From assembly GCA_032173965.1 (NCBI GenBank), contig JAVUNC010000004.1, positions 56,295,501-56,359,500 on the forward strand: a DNA stretch of 64,000 nucleotides. The letters run 5' to 3'. The position numbers were made by a program, and so were the translations under genes. Of the stretch, positions 25,361-39,871 are shown piece after piece. This stretch comes from Sitta carolinensis (Eukaryota; Chordata; Aves; Passeriformes; Sittidae). The notes beneath the pieces are model-generated. The model was given only the letters and a program-made list of their open reading frames with translations. It was not told where the DNA came from and ran no database searches. Within the stretch, counting starts at the first letter, position 1; every line of letters starts with the position of its first letter.

Positions 25361-28300
25361 CTAGAAGAATAAGTTGTTTTAAATTTTAATATGAAGCATT
25401 TTACTAAACTATATGATTGTATTTTCATTTCTCCAGTAAGACAGTAAGAATTATCTGCAACAAAATATTTTTTCAAAAAGAAAAAGCAGAAGTGATGTTA
25501 AGCAACACTGAGTAATATTGGCTATTGGCTGGTAGATGTTTAGAAAAAGATATTACATTTTTCAAGTAGGTACACTGCACTAAAGACACAACTGGACTGA
25601 CGACTATGCAGTCCAAGCTTGTTTGCATTGCAAATGCTACAGCAGATATTTAAGAAGCTGTTGCAGTGAACTTTACCTCTGAACCAGAATGCAAAAGATG
25701 TCACTTCCATATAATGGAGAATTTTAGGTTGGTCTTAATAACCAGTACTTTAATTCTAATTGTTCTATCCTTATCAACTGCTCTTCAGACTTACAATGAA
25801 TTCAAAAGAATAGTAGGTATATATTGCAATAATCAGGATAAGCCTGTACCTTAAAAAATTGATTTCTGCAAAATAATCAAATGCTTAAGCTGAAAGAAGA
25901 TTTAGAATAGAAAAATTAGCAGAGGAACAACAAACTAGGGGGAAAAAAGGAAGAGCTGGAAGTCCTTTCCTTGTGTTACTTTTTTCTTTCAATGGTCTGT
26001 CTTCACAAAGGGGAAACCAATTTCCCCTCGATTTTGTGTGCATGAAAGGATACACACTATCATACAGAATAGAAATAGTACACAGCAATTAAAATATTTT
26101 AAAAGCATCAAATGCTTGCTTTGTGAAGTAAACATTTCCACCTCTAACAGATACAGTGCATTATAACCATTTAAATCTGAAAATTTTAATCCAACATACT
26201 TCATCTCTTTCATATTTTTCAGCCACTCCTTTATATATCTTTTGCACAAACTTCTTTCTCTTCTTCTGCTTTTAAAAAGTATATCTAAAATGTATTGCTC
26301 TTTTTATTTTCAATTTTTTTTAATTATTATTATTATTATTTTTTATTATGATAGCCCAAAGAACATCATTACAAATTACAGAGAAAATCCTTGCAATCCT
26401 CAGTGGAAAAAATGCCATTCTTGAGAACAGGGATTCTTGCCCTCAGTGGAGTTTTCATAATTTAGCTGGGCTTATCCCACATGGGAAAGAAATCACCGAC
26501 TATCCTGAACTCCATCCAGTCTGCAGATTGTTTTGGTACTGCCACAGTAGTCACAGACATACACAGCATTTATAGATGAACTCAGTATAAAAGTAAACAG
26601 TTGCACTCAGTTCTTATCATCTACCAGAACATCTAAGCCACCTAAGTAGTTCTGAGTAATTATGCACATGCACAGAAGAAAAAAAAACCAAACAGTGTAA
26701 CTGCCTGATTTGATAAACAAATTTTGAACAAAGACTGGTGGAGTTGTAGTTCAGAGTACACTGCTTGTTCAGTGGTCTATTGGTAGTCAGCACTGCCGTA
26801 CAGGTTTCAGCTAATTCTCGTTTTTCATTCTCAAGGTTAAGAGAACTGTGCAGGCAATGTGCTTAGCCTGTGGGATGGGAGTGCCTCCTGTTGCTCAAAA
26901 ATGATTCATCAGAATTATTAGCAGTATTATTTAGGTATCTAGTTCAGGTACTCATATTGCCCCATTATTGTGTCTCAATCTGTCTGTCTCTCTTTTTTTT
27001 TAATAAAGTATTTATGTAGCTCTCAAATACTCGAGAACAGCTTGAAGAGGGCGAGCTGTGTGGAAATAACAAGCTAACATCTATGAGTCACCCTGAGACT
27101 ACGCTGCATGTTCTCAGACACTGCCTTAAACTTTGAAGGCAACAACAATCTAAAGAGGTGCCTCTTGAAGAGGTACTCAGAGTACGTCACCGGCTGCACA
27201 CACCTCTACCCCCAGCTGTCCAGGGCAATTGCCATGGCTGCCTAGCACACACACAGCGACTGCAAGGCTGCCTCTGCTGTGCCTTGCCATCCCACAGTAG
27301 TGGTGAGCCAAGTAACACTTACACAACACCCAACAAAACCTAGCAGCCTTTCAGCTTAGAAACATTATTTTTTTAAATGCTGCGTCACGAGATTAAGGCA
27401 CATTTCCAGGATTTCAAAAAAAGCAACAGGCATACTGAATAGTATAAATACATAATTCTTAATACAATATTAATGTCTCCTTTTTCTCATGCAGGATGGA
27501 AAATAGCTGATCCTTTTCTTACACTGGAACACTTGGGCTATAGCTATGTTCTGAGGAGCTGGTCTTGTTGGGAGGCAGACTATCTGTGAAACAAAATACT
27601 TGCTGAAAAAGTGTGCCATGTCACACTGATTGTGGTCGAACAAAGCTGTTAGGAACTTTCAGCATTAAGGAACATCCTCAGAGAAAGAAAAATAGATACG
27701 TCAGTTGATGCAGAGTACTAGACCTTGGAGTATCACACTAGTTATCCATGACTAACCCACTTAGACACCCTTGAAATTTCTAACTCAAAACCAAACAAAA
27801 ATGTTTCAAGACACTGATACAAAAGAGAACGTTGTACATGAGAGTAACCTGATACAGTGTTTATCACGTTTTATTAATTCCTAATGATAGCCCGAATTAA
27901 AATGTTTGTGGCTTCTTTTTAATGGGTCAGTTTCAGTGATTGCTCAAATGGAGGTTTTGGTTTTTGGATGCAGATGTATAGTGGCCAACAGGATTTGGGC
28001 ATTAGATAGCGCTCATTCCCTTAGGAGAAGGAGCACTGAGAAAGAACAAGTGATATTTTATTGCTACCTTTCCTGTAAAAGTCTCAGCATTTAATTTCTA
28101 CTATTGAACCAATATACTTCAATTACCACAATAACAAAATATAAAGAAAAAAATGTAAAGTCTGACAATTCATATAGTTTCATATGCTTCTTCCTTATAT
28201 GTAAACATATTCTTCATTGTAACAGAATAAACACACAGATTAAGTCCCACTTCTAATTAGCCATTAACTCTTACTAACGACACTTGGAAAATAAGCTTTC

Positions 28301-30704
28301 CTAAGATTAATTTTAGGCAGACCCTGCACATACTGGGGTGAACCCCGGTGTGTATGTACACAGGGCCAAAGTCACCCTCCCTCCTTTTCCCATCATTGAC
28401 AGACTCAGGGACGTGAAGAAGGACAAACATCTGTGTCCTGGATGCTTCGCAGTAGCACTGCTTCCCTCCACCCCCCATACCTGCTATCTGACACAGTGCA
28501 AGAGAAACTGGGAATATTACTTATGCAAACACTCCAGAAAACACACAAGGAATGTGTGTTACAGCTTCTCTCGTCTGTCCAGTAAATCCATGTGTAATAG
28601 CCAACATTCTGAGGCCGTTAACCCTTTGCGTTTTTCTTTTGTTGCTACTTTTGGTTTTGGTTGTTTCTTGATTTGTTTTTTTAAAAGGAGAAAGAATAAG
28701 AAATTAACTTATAGAGCCTGATTGAAAACCTCTGGTTGGCTTAAAAGTTAATATGTAAAACATTTAAAAATTCTACAGAATAAACCTGCTCCTTTATATT
28801 TCTTTTTCCTTAAGATCCTAAATGTTAGAGATTTACTTAATTGTCTCATCCCCTAAGAATGCTATGCAATCTCTTCATTCCAGTAAGTGAAGTTTTAAAT
28901 GAAATGCTATGTAAGATGAGACTTAGAAGAAAACAGCTGGATACTGTTAGCACATTGTATTCTGTTCTTGTTCTCTGGTCCTAGACCTATGAATTTAGTC
29001 TACAGGAAACAGAAATACAAATACTAGTATCAATAGCTAAATTAAAATTATGCTAAAAGTATCAATTGGCAAGAATGATAAACTCTTCTTCAGTCATAAT
29101 TAATCTGTCTGTAGACACACGTAAAGTTACTTCCTTAGGCTTCTGATGACTACAATCCTGATTACAGCCCTTCAATATTTAATAAGCATGGGAATCTATA
29201 ATTTGCCTAGAGGAAGAAAGGACCAAAACTGCACCAGGCTGCACTTTATTGAAACCTTCCATGTACAAACAGAAATCAGAAATGCAAACACAGCTGCTGC
29301 AGTAAAACCTACAAGGATTTAAAAAAAAAAAGAGAAAAGAAAAAAGGGAAAAATATCAGTTCAAAAGCATGTGAAATACTCCAACTCCTGAAATGATTCA
29401 AAACCTCTTCAACTATTTTGCCATTTCTAAAAATCCTAATTTTTTATATTAATTACTTGGTTAACCTGCACTTATATATATTATTGCATTTATAATAGAA
29501 GTAAAAAATATAGTCAAAACCTGAATTTAGCCATCTCAGAAAAAACTATTTTAAATTAGCTGCTACCTAGCATTTCACAAACCAGTTGGTCCTGCAAATG
29601 TTCATTGAGCTTGCTGTGGGGGAGAACACTACAGTACTGGTTGAACAAAATATATTTTTCTCTAAAAAGTTACATATTGATGGCTAAAATTTTGAAAACA
29701 TAAAAATAGGAATCATTTAGCAACTAATACAACACCAACATAAAACCATGCTTCCAAAATTTCTTGGTGAATCCTATGTATCTTACAAGCTTTCCATAAC
29801 TGTCTTAACAGATTGTGTTAAAAAGGTAGGTTCAAAAAAGTCCTAAAAGCAATCCAAACAAAACCCCAAACTGAAACTGTAAAACAGATATAAATGATCC
29901 AAGTTAATTTATGTCCGTTTATAACATTTCTCTCAAGAATTAAAATTAGTGCAATTACAACAGAATATTAAACCATGGCATTCTGTCCATGGGAGCAGAA
30001 GGATTAACATCTCCAGTACAACAGGCCCAGCTTCATGGAGACACAAATGCTTTCATTATTCAGAAGCACCACTTGTTCTTTCTTCATATATATTTTTTGT
30101 TTAATACAGGTTCATCAAATATTTGCAATATTAATTGCAATATAATTGCAATTAATGGAATTTACAGATTCAGCTGGATTTTTATTATGGTGATCAGGAA
30201 ACCAGAAATAAAGAAAAGAACAAATTAAATTAGGAGATGCTTACAATCAATATTTAATAGATAAACAATTAAGTAAACAGAGGATAACCATGATTTAACT
30301 TGATAGAAAAAGATGAAGTATGAGTAAACAATGAACACATGGTGCTGCAATGAGAAATTCATTCCAAGTTATTGTCTTAGCTTTTCTCTCAGCTACTCAT
30401 CAATGCCTGTTTTCTTAGTAAAAACAAAAAACATGGGAGTGTGATTTTATTGTATTTATTTCTAAACAACAAAAATAAAATCACAAAAAAATATAAAGCT
30501 TTTTATTTGCAGATATCTGATCTCACTACCAGCTGGCCACAGCATAAGCTAATTTGGCCATGTAGGCAATTGGTTTGAAGACACCTCATTTTTGAATAAA
30601 GACAGGAGAAAAAAAAAACACCTCTCTACAATGAGAACTTGTGAATAATGACATTTTATAGTTAAACATCAATTTAAAAAAAATGCAAAGAGAGAATTCC
30701 TTAC
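25361..30704 (-). other. AHI1 intron (5,344 bp)
   Basis: Phase-0 intron. It has a short ATT-repeat tract at 26319-26346 and a GC-richer patch near 27.15-27.33 kb, otherwise unique AT-rich sequence. No recognisable transposon copy or RNA gene was seen. Confidence 0.75.
26319..26346 (+). repeat. (ATT)n-like microsatellite
   Basis: A T run passes into AATTATTATTATTATTATT and then TTTTTATTATG. This is a short trinucleotide repeat inside an AHI1 intron and a likely length polymorphism. Confidence 0.8.
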
Positions 30705-30763
30705 CTTCTGTAGTCTACCCAATAGTGTTCGACTAAGAGGATTTCCTACTGGGCTGAAGCACC
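30705..30763 (-). CDS. AHI1: AHI1 linker exon (59 bp)
   Basis: The acceptor TTTTCACAG (AG at 30764-30765) and donor GTAAGG (30704-30699) bound a 59-bp exon. Two bases complete a glycine codon (G|GG) begun by exon 50740-50857, and 19 codons follow: CFSPVGNPLSRTLLGRLQK. The other two frames contain stops. The exon ends in phase 0 and joins to SDDSLAAL in exon 25295-25360. The segment belongs to the WD40-SH3 linker and has a short amphipathic RTLLGRLQK stretch, but I recognise no named domain in it. Confidence 0.8.
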
Positions 30764-33700
30764 CTGTGAAAAGAAAAGGCTGTGAATTTTCTGCTTGTTA
30801 TCCTTTTCCATCGAATAAACCATTTTATTTTAAAATCATTATGTTAGCAGGGTATGTTTGACAAAATTCTAATGAAAAGCAGCAGCATCTTTCAGTCACA
30901 ACTATGCATCCTTCAGTCAGGAACAGTTGGAGGGTTTATTTAACTAACAGACCTGACACAAGGTTAACTAATCCAATATTTCCATTCAAATGATTTGGAG
31001 AAGTAGCTCAAGCTATGTCCACATGCCACCTCGTGCTCAAAGCTGACACTATTATCTAGGCTGTATTGCTTTTCTCTTCATTGAATTTCCAAGTAATGCA
31101 TACAAAGTTTTCCAACAGAAATGATCACAAAAACTCACAAAGGAATTACTTCCTTATTTTATCTGAAAGAATAACTATTCCTATTCAGTAGACCCCTTTG
31201 ATCATCTGAGTTCCTATCACAACACATCTTGCTGTTTATTTTATTCACTCTCTACATAGCACACTTGAACAAGTACTTGTAAATTCTTTTCTTTTCAGAC
31301 TATTATGTTAACTACTAAGCTCAGGAAAATCCTTTCATCATCTATGGATTTATCTTTTTGTTATTGGTCTCCTCAGCTGTATACTTAAGAAAACATCTTA
31401 AAAAGAAAAGATACAAAAAAATCTGAAAATCGTTGAACATGACAGTGAAAAATGCGACCACTTCACTGGAGAACAGTTTCTCAAGTACAGAAATGCCAGG
31501 CAACACAGAGTTAAGCTCACTGGATTTTCTCTGTGAGACACTAGCTTTGAAACAAGTTTTGTTTTTAAAGAAAAATAAGTTCTGAAAACTCATTTTCATT
31601 TGTCACACCAAAAACCTGCTTTTGAGGAGTCCAGTATCTGAATAAAGAGGACTTTTCAGATTCAGATTCCCATGTACTGGCAGAGCTCCACAAGGAAACT
31701 TGCACAACTCCACCTACAGTATACTTTCTAAAGCCTAGTGGTTTTGACTTTCACAGGAGATTTACTCATAAATGTTTAATCATTAAGATATTTAGGTATT
31801 TCTAATTAGAATAAAAGCTGCAAGCTCAAATAACTGTAGTTAAACCATGCTCCTGCAAATCTTCAAGGGGCCAATCTCCTAATTATGAGAAATCCTAAAT
31901 ACGTGGAACAATGGATTATTCAGCTTCATGTATAAATGAAACAAAAATTTTATTTTAATAATTTTTAAAAATCTTGTATAAATTCTGAAATATTTTATTT
32001 TGAAAGGCTTACTTTGCTTTTATTACTTTTTCCCACCTCATCTAAGAAGAAGAAAGAGATGAGAATGTGAACCATTTTCTGAATTTAACCCATACTTAAA
32101 GACAATAGTCCTGAAGGCAACCTTTTTTCAAATACGCTATTTGCTAAAGTATTTGTTCAGCACTAACCAAAAGTAAGTGGGGATATTACTCCTAATAATA
32201 TTGTTATCCACACACTCACAACGTCAGAAAACCAGATGCTACAGAGATGATACTTCATATGGATATACTGTCACACACACGTGTTGTATCAAGCCTTTCA
32301 AAAAACCCCAAACAAATCGAAAATCAATAAAACGTCTGCATGACAATTTTTTTTTTAGACAGGCAGTTTGTGCATGGGATTGTCGTGCCAACTCACACAA
32401 ACCCATACTAAGATATAAGATATATAAAATAATTGATAAAAACAATCGTTTGTCTGGGAAAATATTAAAGTTTTAATTAAAGAGCAACATTAATCTGCAT
32501 TTTTATCAGTAACATCACTGACCTTCATATTTTTCTAAGGAAAACGGGCATTACTTCCAAGTGCTCCTGGACTGTACATTTATGCATGTCAGTACTCCTG
32601 TGCAGCCTTGACACTCAGCTGCTTTTCAGGTGAAAACTGTATGGTTAGACCAATATTCCCAATAAAGGGCAGTGCACACCTGCTATGCTGCAAGTGTAGG
32701 ACAGAGAGAGATGTGTAACTCATAGCTATGAGGAGTGCTGCATGGGATTCTAGAAGCTGGCACTGGTTCAGTCTCAGTGTTTTCCATGACTAGAGTCAAA
32801 ACAAACAGAAAATTCTTATTACTTTGCTTGAGGTGTAAACAGACCACAGCACACCTGGGCACAAATATGATCATGCCTATTGGTTACCCCCAAAGCAGAC
32901 TTTAGTATTATCTGCTACTTGCTTTTAATTATCAAGCATTCCTTTAGTGGCCCTACATTCAAAATGGTCACATTAAAAAATGTCAAGCAAACAAAACAAA
33001 CCCAAACCAACAAAAAACCCAGTTCAAATCTTTCTCATTCATCAAACAAGCTCCATTCAGCGAGCAAGGGAATATCCATCCCATCTTCCCCAAATGAAGC
33101 AGCAGAATTTTAAAGCAACGTTCCACAGCTATGGGCTTGATATTGTTCCATGCTTGATGAAGCATGTAAATGACATCAAGCAGGTGTGACTAACAGCCTC
33201 AGCAATGCTTGCTTTGGTTTTCTCTCACCCAGGCTGTACAGGCTTTTCAACTACTATATTGTAACTGAAGTCCAGATTGCAGAAGGACATTTCCACTTGA
33301 TCTAAAAATTAAGTTTACAGGACACTGTGACCTGCTGGGACTCTCACTTATTCTGAGCTTATAGATAGGTCATTAAATGTAAGGTCATTAAATCCCTTGT
33401 AAGGTCAAGCCCCAAATACCCCCAACACCCAGGTAATCTATACTATCCTATCTTAAGGATGCTTCAGAATCACTAATGGAGAAGCATTTTTATTGATGCA
33501 GATGTTTTACTTGTACTCTCCAACAATCTTCTTTCTTATCTGCTGTCTTCACCTTCAATGTCATATACATCTTGAGAAGCTCATCTTCCCTATGAAAGTA
33601 TCAACATTTGAAATACTGCATTTCCTATAACTCTGCTTTGGTTATACAATGGTTTCCTTTACATGGAATTTCACATGAGAAGAACATATTACTTCTAGGA

Positions 33701-35739
33701 CAACTTACTGCTAATGTCCAGCTGCAAATCAGGTAACTCGAAACAAGAGATGCTAATCCTTTACCTCAAATGATCAGAATTTTCCCATCAATACAATTTA
33801 ACAGCAGGACAGCTCTTCTTTAGGGTCCACCTAATTCTTGTGTTAAAATTATGTCCTGAGCCTACTGAAGAACTGGTTTGAAAAACAATGTATCTGTCTG
33901 CCTTGAGAGGAGTCTGAAACAGTGGTAGTTTCCTGTACTATTTGAACAGTGAACTGAAAGTGTATCCTCAGTTCTCCTCAGCCACTTCTGGCAACTTATT
34001 CTTTGCCAGTATAAGTGCAACCTAAGAGGAAAGAAGAGAAGCCAAGCAGGTGTCCTGTCCAAAATGTGTCTGTAATATCAAGTCCCCAGTTTAAATGCAT
34101 GCTTTAACTGAAAAGCTGCCCTCAGCTCTAGATAAATACATCAGTGTGAAGTAATCAAATTCTAAGCAGCTGGACTGAAATGCACAAAGTAGATGAGTTC
34201 ACTACCAAATAGACTTGACTTATATTGAAATTGATATGACAGCAGCGACGGTGCCCTAGAATAGTACTTTTAATAATTAAGAATACTTCCTTTTAAGTAA
34301 CAGCATCTTTAATGATTTTGTTTTAATATAATAACAAAAGAGTCAGAATAGGGAAAGAAGTTTTTCTAGGCAGTCGCATAATTCCACTATTATCCTACTG
34401 GACTGCCTATAAACACCCAATGTGAAATGTTTTTGGGAAAAAATGCTCTTTTAAAAGAGGTTAATAGAACACTCATTTCAGAGGAACTCCTGTTTTAATG
34501 ACTTTCTAAAAAGAAGGCTTTTTCTCACTTTCTGAAATGTTATTGAAAAATTAATTTTTTAATTACTAAAGGTATTCGAGCATGACAAACCTCTAAGGAT
34601 TCCAGTCACATAGCACCTACAGCTAATTAAATCATCCAAAGGTTCATCCTGAAAAACTCTCAGAAAATTTTCAGAGCAAAGGACAAATATATATCCAAGA
34701 AAACTGAAATAGGTTAATATTCAAACATTTCTATGACAAACACCTCTAAAGCCTGCAGAGAGAGAAAAAAATCTCACCTACTCTAGTTACATATTATTCT
34801 GTTTTTAACTGAGTTTACTTTAGGTTTATACTAATTGCTAATGTTTCAAAACCCACAAGAAAACCCCTGGAAAACATGAAAATAAACAATGCCTCTAGGA
34901 AATGGTATATCTTATTGCAGACATTCTTATGAATTATATCATGGTCTCTTGCAACACAGTGTAGTTAAAATACACCAAATTAAATAACAAGCACTGGAAA
35001 AAAGTCAAGTCAGATACGAGACGAATATGTGTAGATCAGCTCATTCCTCTTCCTGCTCTTCTTCTGTGGCTTTATAACCATTTCCAGTAAAGAGAATCCT
35101 GTTTTCAGCACAGTCATCTAGTGTAGTATCACCTAAAGTATGACCTTTGTGGCCAAAGGATCTTTTAGTATGCAATATAATCTCTACTTTACATTCCACA
35201 GGTTCAAAGGAAAGTTTTGAGGTTTTTAAAGTAAAAGCTTTCAGCTATTTCTGCAATTTCAGTTTTCAAACTATGTATAATGAAAGAGAATGAAGATAAT
35301 TTTGTAATGATCCAAATATATATTAATCTTCCCTCAAAGACTTTATACTCAAACCAATTATGCTCTAATAGATCAAACAGAATTCATTGTATAAAAGGAT
35401 TGTTTATATATTGGGTAAGAACCTCTCTTCCTTTATTTAAACACGGGATCACAAATACATTTAAAACCCACCACAAACATTTTCAGATGCAGTTCACACA
35501 AAACGAAAGGAGTGGATGCACGTACATAAGTGCACCTATCACAAGCATACTTTTTTGTTTTACCTGCAAAGCAGATGTTTCACTAATATCCATTGCTTTA
35601 GGTGAAAACCCACTTCCAGCTCTGTTCTACATAACTTAGTCTAGCACCTATAATTCTGAAGATACTCCAGACTGAGCAGGAGAATAGATAGGACCAAAGT
35701 GTATTGAAAACTGTTTTAGTGAAGTTTAATCTGTATCAG

Positions 35740-36002
35740 AGTGACAGGACAAGAAGAAATGGTCTCAAACTGCATTAGGGGAGGTTCAGGTTAGACATCA
35801 GGAATAACTTCTTCATGGAAGGGGTTGTTAAGCCTTAGGCTTCCCAGGGAGGTGGTGGAGTCACCATCCCTGGAAGCATTAAAGAAACAACTGGATGTGA
35901 CACTTAGTGCCATGGTCTAGTCGATAAGGTGATTCTTGTTAAAGCTTGAACTCAGTGATCTTGTAGGCCTTTTCCAACCTAAACAATGCTGTGATTCTGT
36001 GA
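35740..36002 (+). mobile_element. CR1 LINE 3' fragment
   Basis: Recognisable CR1 blocks in order: GACAGGACAAGAAGAAATGG, GGGGAGGTTCAGGTTAGACAT, AACTTCTTCATGGAAGGGGTTGT, CCAGGGAGGTGGTGGAGTCACC, CCCTGGAAGCATTAAAGAAACAACTGGATG, then CCTTTTCCAACCTAAACAATGCTGTGATTCTGTGATC. It is 5'-truncated to about 260 bp, lies antisense to AHI1, and is a different CR1 subfamily from the 16-kb copy. Confidence 0.9.
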
Positions 36003-39000
36003 TCTTGCAAAGTACTTAAAATGTATGGACTTAAAACAGGCAGTTCTCACATGCTGTATATACAAAGGTGCTGTGATGGCAACACTACTGAATGCAAAGG
36101 TCTTCTATGAACACCCATAAGATTCTTGCAGTGTATTCTGCACTGACAGAAGTCTACTCAGTGCGAGCCCATGCCATTACTAGCACTCTCCTTGTCGTTT
36201 CCCCACCTCTTTTTTCTATCAAAGTATCTGGAAAAGGTCGAACTATTTCTTCAATGCCATTCTCATTTTCTAAGTGGGGTTCCAATTTATTAACCTAAAT
36301 CTATCCACTTAAAACCAAAACCCAAAATCTACAGGACAAATAGAATCCTTCTCTGTTTACTATGTCAATTTTTGTAAATTATAAAGAGAAATACTTGTTA
36401 ATTTATTTTGCCCATTGGATATGAGAGCTGTTTACATGCTATATACACTTTAGTAAAACGAGAGAGAAAAAAGCTCTGGCAGCTCTACTGCTGCCAGACA
36501 TCACTCCTCCAGTTAGTGGAGATTGAGCTAGATGGCAGGCATAAAAAAACCCCAAACTCACCCCAGCTTACCCTCTCCAAATTCAGCTGAAACAGCTGTG
36601 CTGATAGGTGGAAAAGTGTAACTTATTTTTGTTTCCCTTTCCCATCCCTATTAATACAATGAAAACCTGTAAACTAACAAAATAATCTTGGGAAATTATG
36701 TCAATAGATCAGGCTTTTGTTTTCCATTCAAAATACTACACTATACAGAAAAGTCTGTACAAAAAGACTTTCAATGAAAAGGTAATGTTCACCTTTTCAA
36801 CCAAGTGTTTACTAAACACTGGTATGAAAAAGTTATCTAGAAAAATAACTCTAGGGAGTTCCACAATTCAGGACCATGCAGTTCCATACACTGTGCTGTA
36901 GCTTCTTTAACACAGCATGTGATTTCCCAGTGGATGCCCCAGCTGCAGCTACCAGGAGAACCCTGTGTTCTCAAACCATGAGCAAGTCACAGTTTTCCTA
37001 AGTGAGAGACACAACTGCTCTAGAGTGCTTTAACACAGTAACTTCCTTATCCAAGGACTGATGCAGTTACCTCTAGCTAATGCATCTGGTTGTCTGACTC
37101 CACAGCTCAAGTGACCAGGTAGTTCATCCTTGCAACAGAGTTAAGTGAACACTGGAGCAGTGGAACAGAGCAAGGCTTAAATTCACACCTGTAGATCCAC
37201 AGAGAGATACCTTTGCTGTAACATCAACCAATGCCAACCCTCATATAAGAGACCTCAGAATCAGACAGCACTAACATGAAAACACTATGCTTCTGGCAGT
37301 GCCAGATCCCACAATAAATTATATCTCCCATCAGCCAAAAGAATGCAGAGAGATATTCATTCAAGGTTAGCCATCATTTTCATTCCTGGTTCAAGGTACA
37401 CAAGGGCATATACATGTGATTGCTCTGAGAATAATCCTCCATGAGGAGGACTAGAGATAGTCTGGCACTGGCTTTGGGTTTCATTTGAAAACATTTATTC
37501 TGTACTTAGGCACAATGGAGAGGCAGAATTTGGCCCTTATTTACAAAAAGCATAATGAAGTAAAAACTATTGCATCACAAAAACAATTAAAAATCCAACT
37601 TTTTAATTAGAGATTAAAATCAAATACATTTAGCAGCCTACACACCCACCTAATTATTTCTGAGTAATCTTATCAAACCATCATCTCACATTTTTCTTGC
37701 AAATGTTAAGTTTCTACAGTACCATATATAAACAATGCAAGTAGTAGCACGTGTCCCGAGCATTCTTTTGAAGTAAAGAACATTTATTGAATTCTTGCTA
37801 ATCAGGAACGTGCTAATTTACGACAACTTCTAACATTACATCACAATGGCAGTAGATATCACTGGAAATGAGCAGAGGTTATAGTATTCAGTTGTTTCTT
37901 TCTACAAGTTGGAGAACAGAAAGTGATTCTACTGCAAACATCAATAAGCCTGCACAGATACTATCGGCTTTCTAAAATCAGATTGGCAGCATTATTTACA
38001 AGTTTTAGATAGCAGATAAAAAAGATGTAAGAAAAATGCAGACTAGGACGCATTCTTCGTATTAATAAGAGTTATTTTTCTTCTAGTGCAGCAGATATCC
38101 TGAGAAAGTCATTATTAGTTTTGCTAAGCTCACCTGGACTATTTAAAGGAAACAAACTAAAATAAAACAGAAAAGAAACTTATTTTGTGTTCCATTACAT
38201 GTAGTTTGTGGTGCTCCCTATCAATAAATACTTCATGAAATATAAAAACTGTAGTCTCTTGAAGTTGTAGATGCCCAACACTGAAGTAGCAACCTTCCCT
38301 TTTGTATTTAGTAATATTTTTGCTTCTACTTTAACTTACCCTCCCTGAATCAGAGGAAAGGGAGCTCTTAAGCAGGATTTATGATTATCGGCTTCCTAAA
38401 AATATGCAGACAGTTAAATTTTATTTATTAGTACAGGTAATTCCTATGTCATACAGTTAAGTAGAATTTAACTCTATCTGCAACTCTCAGAGTCAAGTGT
38501 CTTATGACCTCATGACTCTACTCATGTCTTTAAAAAACTGTACTTGACTACGGATAAAAGACAAGGAATAAAAATTATGCAAGGAAGGAAAACAAAGTAA
38601 ATTTTTGCATGGTTCTTCCCATAACAGGAATTCAGCAAGGGCTAGTTACTCACAGTTACTTTAATCAAATTAGCTTGCCATACTACAAGTGTAAACCTGT
38701 AAAAAAATATGCTTAGAAAACCATAAATATCTTTCAAAATCAGACATTAACAAATTTTTGCAATGCAATATCTTGTCAGTAAAAACAACCAGTAACTGCA
38801 TAAACTACTGAATTTCTATATTAAGCAGTAAGCCTCACAATGTCAAATCACATCATGACTGGAAATCTAAAAAAATTCAAATCTTGTAACTGCTTGAAGA
38901 TTCATGAAGCATTTTCCCAACATTTACGTTCAAGGTAAAATAGTATCACCAGCATCATGTGCAATATGCTGGAAAGAATAAGTCAGCTTGATATTTTAGG

Positions 39001-39822
39001 TCTTTATCATGACCAGAATAGCCACTACTTTCTCTATGACATTAGCACTTTCAGCCAGAACTGAATACTAATTTTGACAAAATATTACCAGAAAATTCCA
39101 TGAAACAGACAAACTATTCATACATTATCAAACCTGAAAAATTCAGGACAATTGGCAGACACTGTATCAGGAAACCATTACATCAGATTTTCAATCTGGT
39201 CTCTAATCAAAAGAGTAAGGAAAAATGTTTATGGCAAGCAAAACTTCTATATTCAGAAACAGACAATTATATCTTTAAAATCCACCCCCAAGTTTACTTT
39301 CCATTTTGTAGTTCAGAAATTAGACAGGTCAGATATTTCATGGAAATATGTGTGTGGTGAAACCAAACCACTCCATGAGTGTTTTTCTAAATGCACACTT
39401 TTTGAGTTTTCAGAAAAATTATGAACAAACTACTTTTAGAAAGAGTTTTTCTACATATCAGTGATTAGAACACGTATGAATAAGTAAGTCCTTTCTAATT
39501 AGTATCCAATTGTATAGGAAAATAAAATATTGGCCTGCAACCACTTTGGTACAAAAATCTGAATATAATTCCTTGTAGATAACATATGAAAAAGCACTTG
39601 AGACTAATACTGGTATCATCTGTGACAGAGGAAAATATACCGAAATGTTATGTCCACCATTAAAGCAACACATTGGAGATCCAGCTGGGCACAGATTTCA
39701 ATGATACTGATCTTTTAGTTTCCTTTACCTACGAGGTTTTCAAAGGTTTTAGAATACAACAGCAACCTATTACTGCTTTTAAAGAAGTGGATTTTTAGAA
39801 TATTTGGGTCTTAGGTGGGGGA

Positions 39823-39871
39823 TATGCAAAAAACCAAAAAAAAACAACAAAAAAACCCACAAACAAACAAG
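39823..39871 (+). repeat. A-rich simple sequence
   Basis: Adenine runs interrupted by single or double C (AAAAAACC, AAAAAAAAACAACAAAAAAACCCACAAAC). Low-complexity intronic sequence without an associated element body. Confidence 0.7.

Noticed and set aside
28338..28721. 127-codon plus-strand open frame in an AHI1 intron
   Set aside because: No recognisable motif, and it ends in low-complexity F/K-rich sequence; the opposite strand is also open in part, as expected from a local GC rise.
35280..35639. 119-codon plus-strand open frame
   Set aside because: AT-derived residue composition (I, N, T, K), no family resemblance and no flanking signals.
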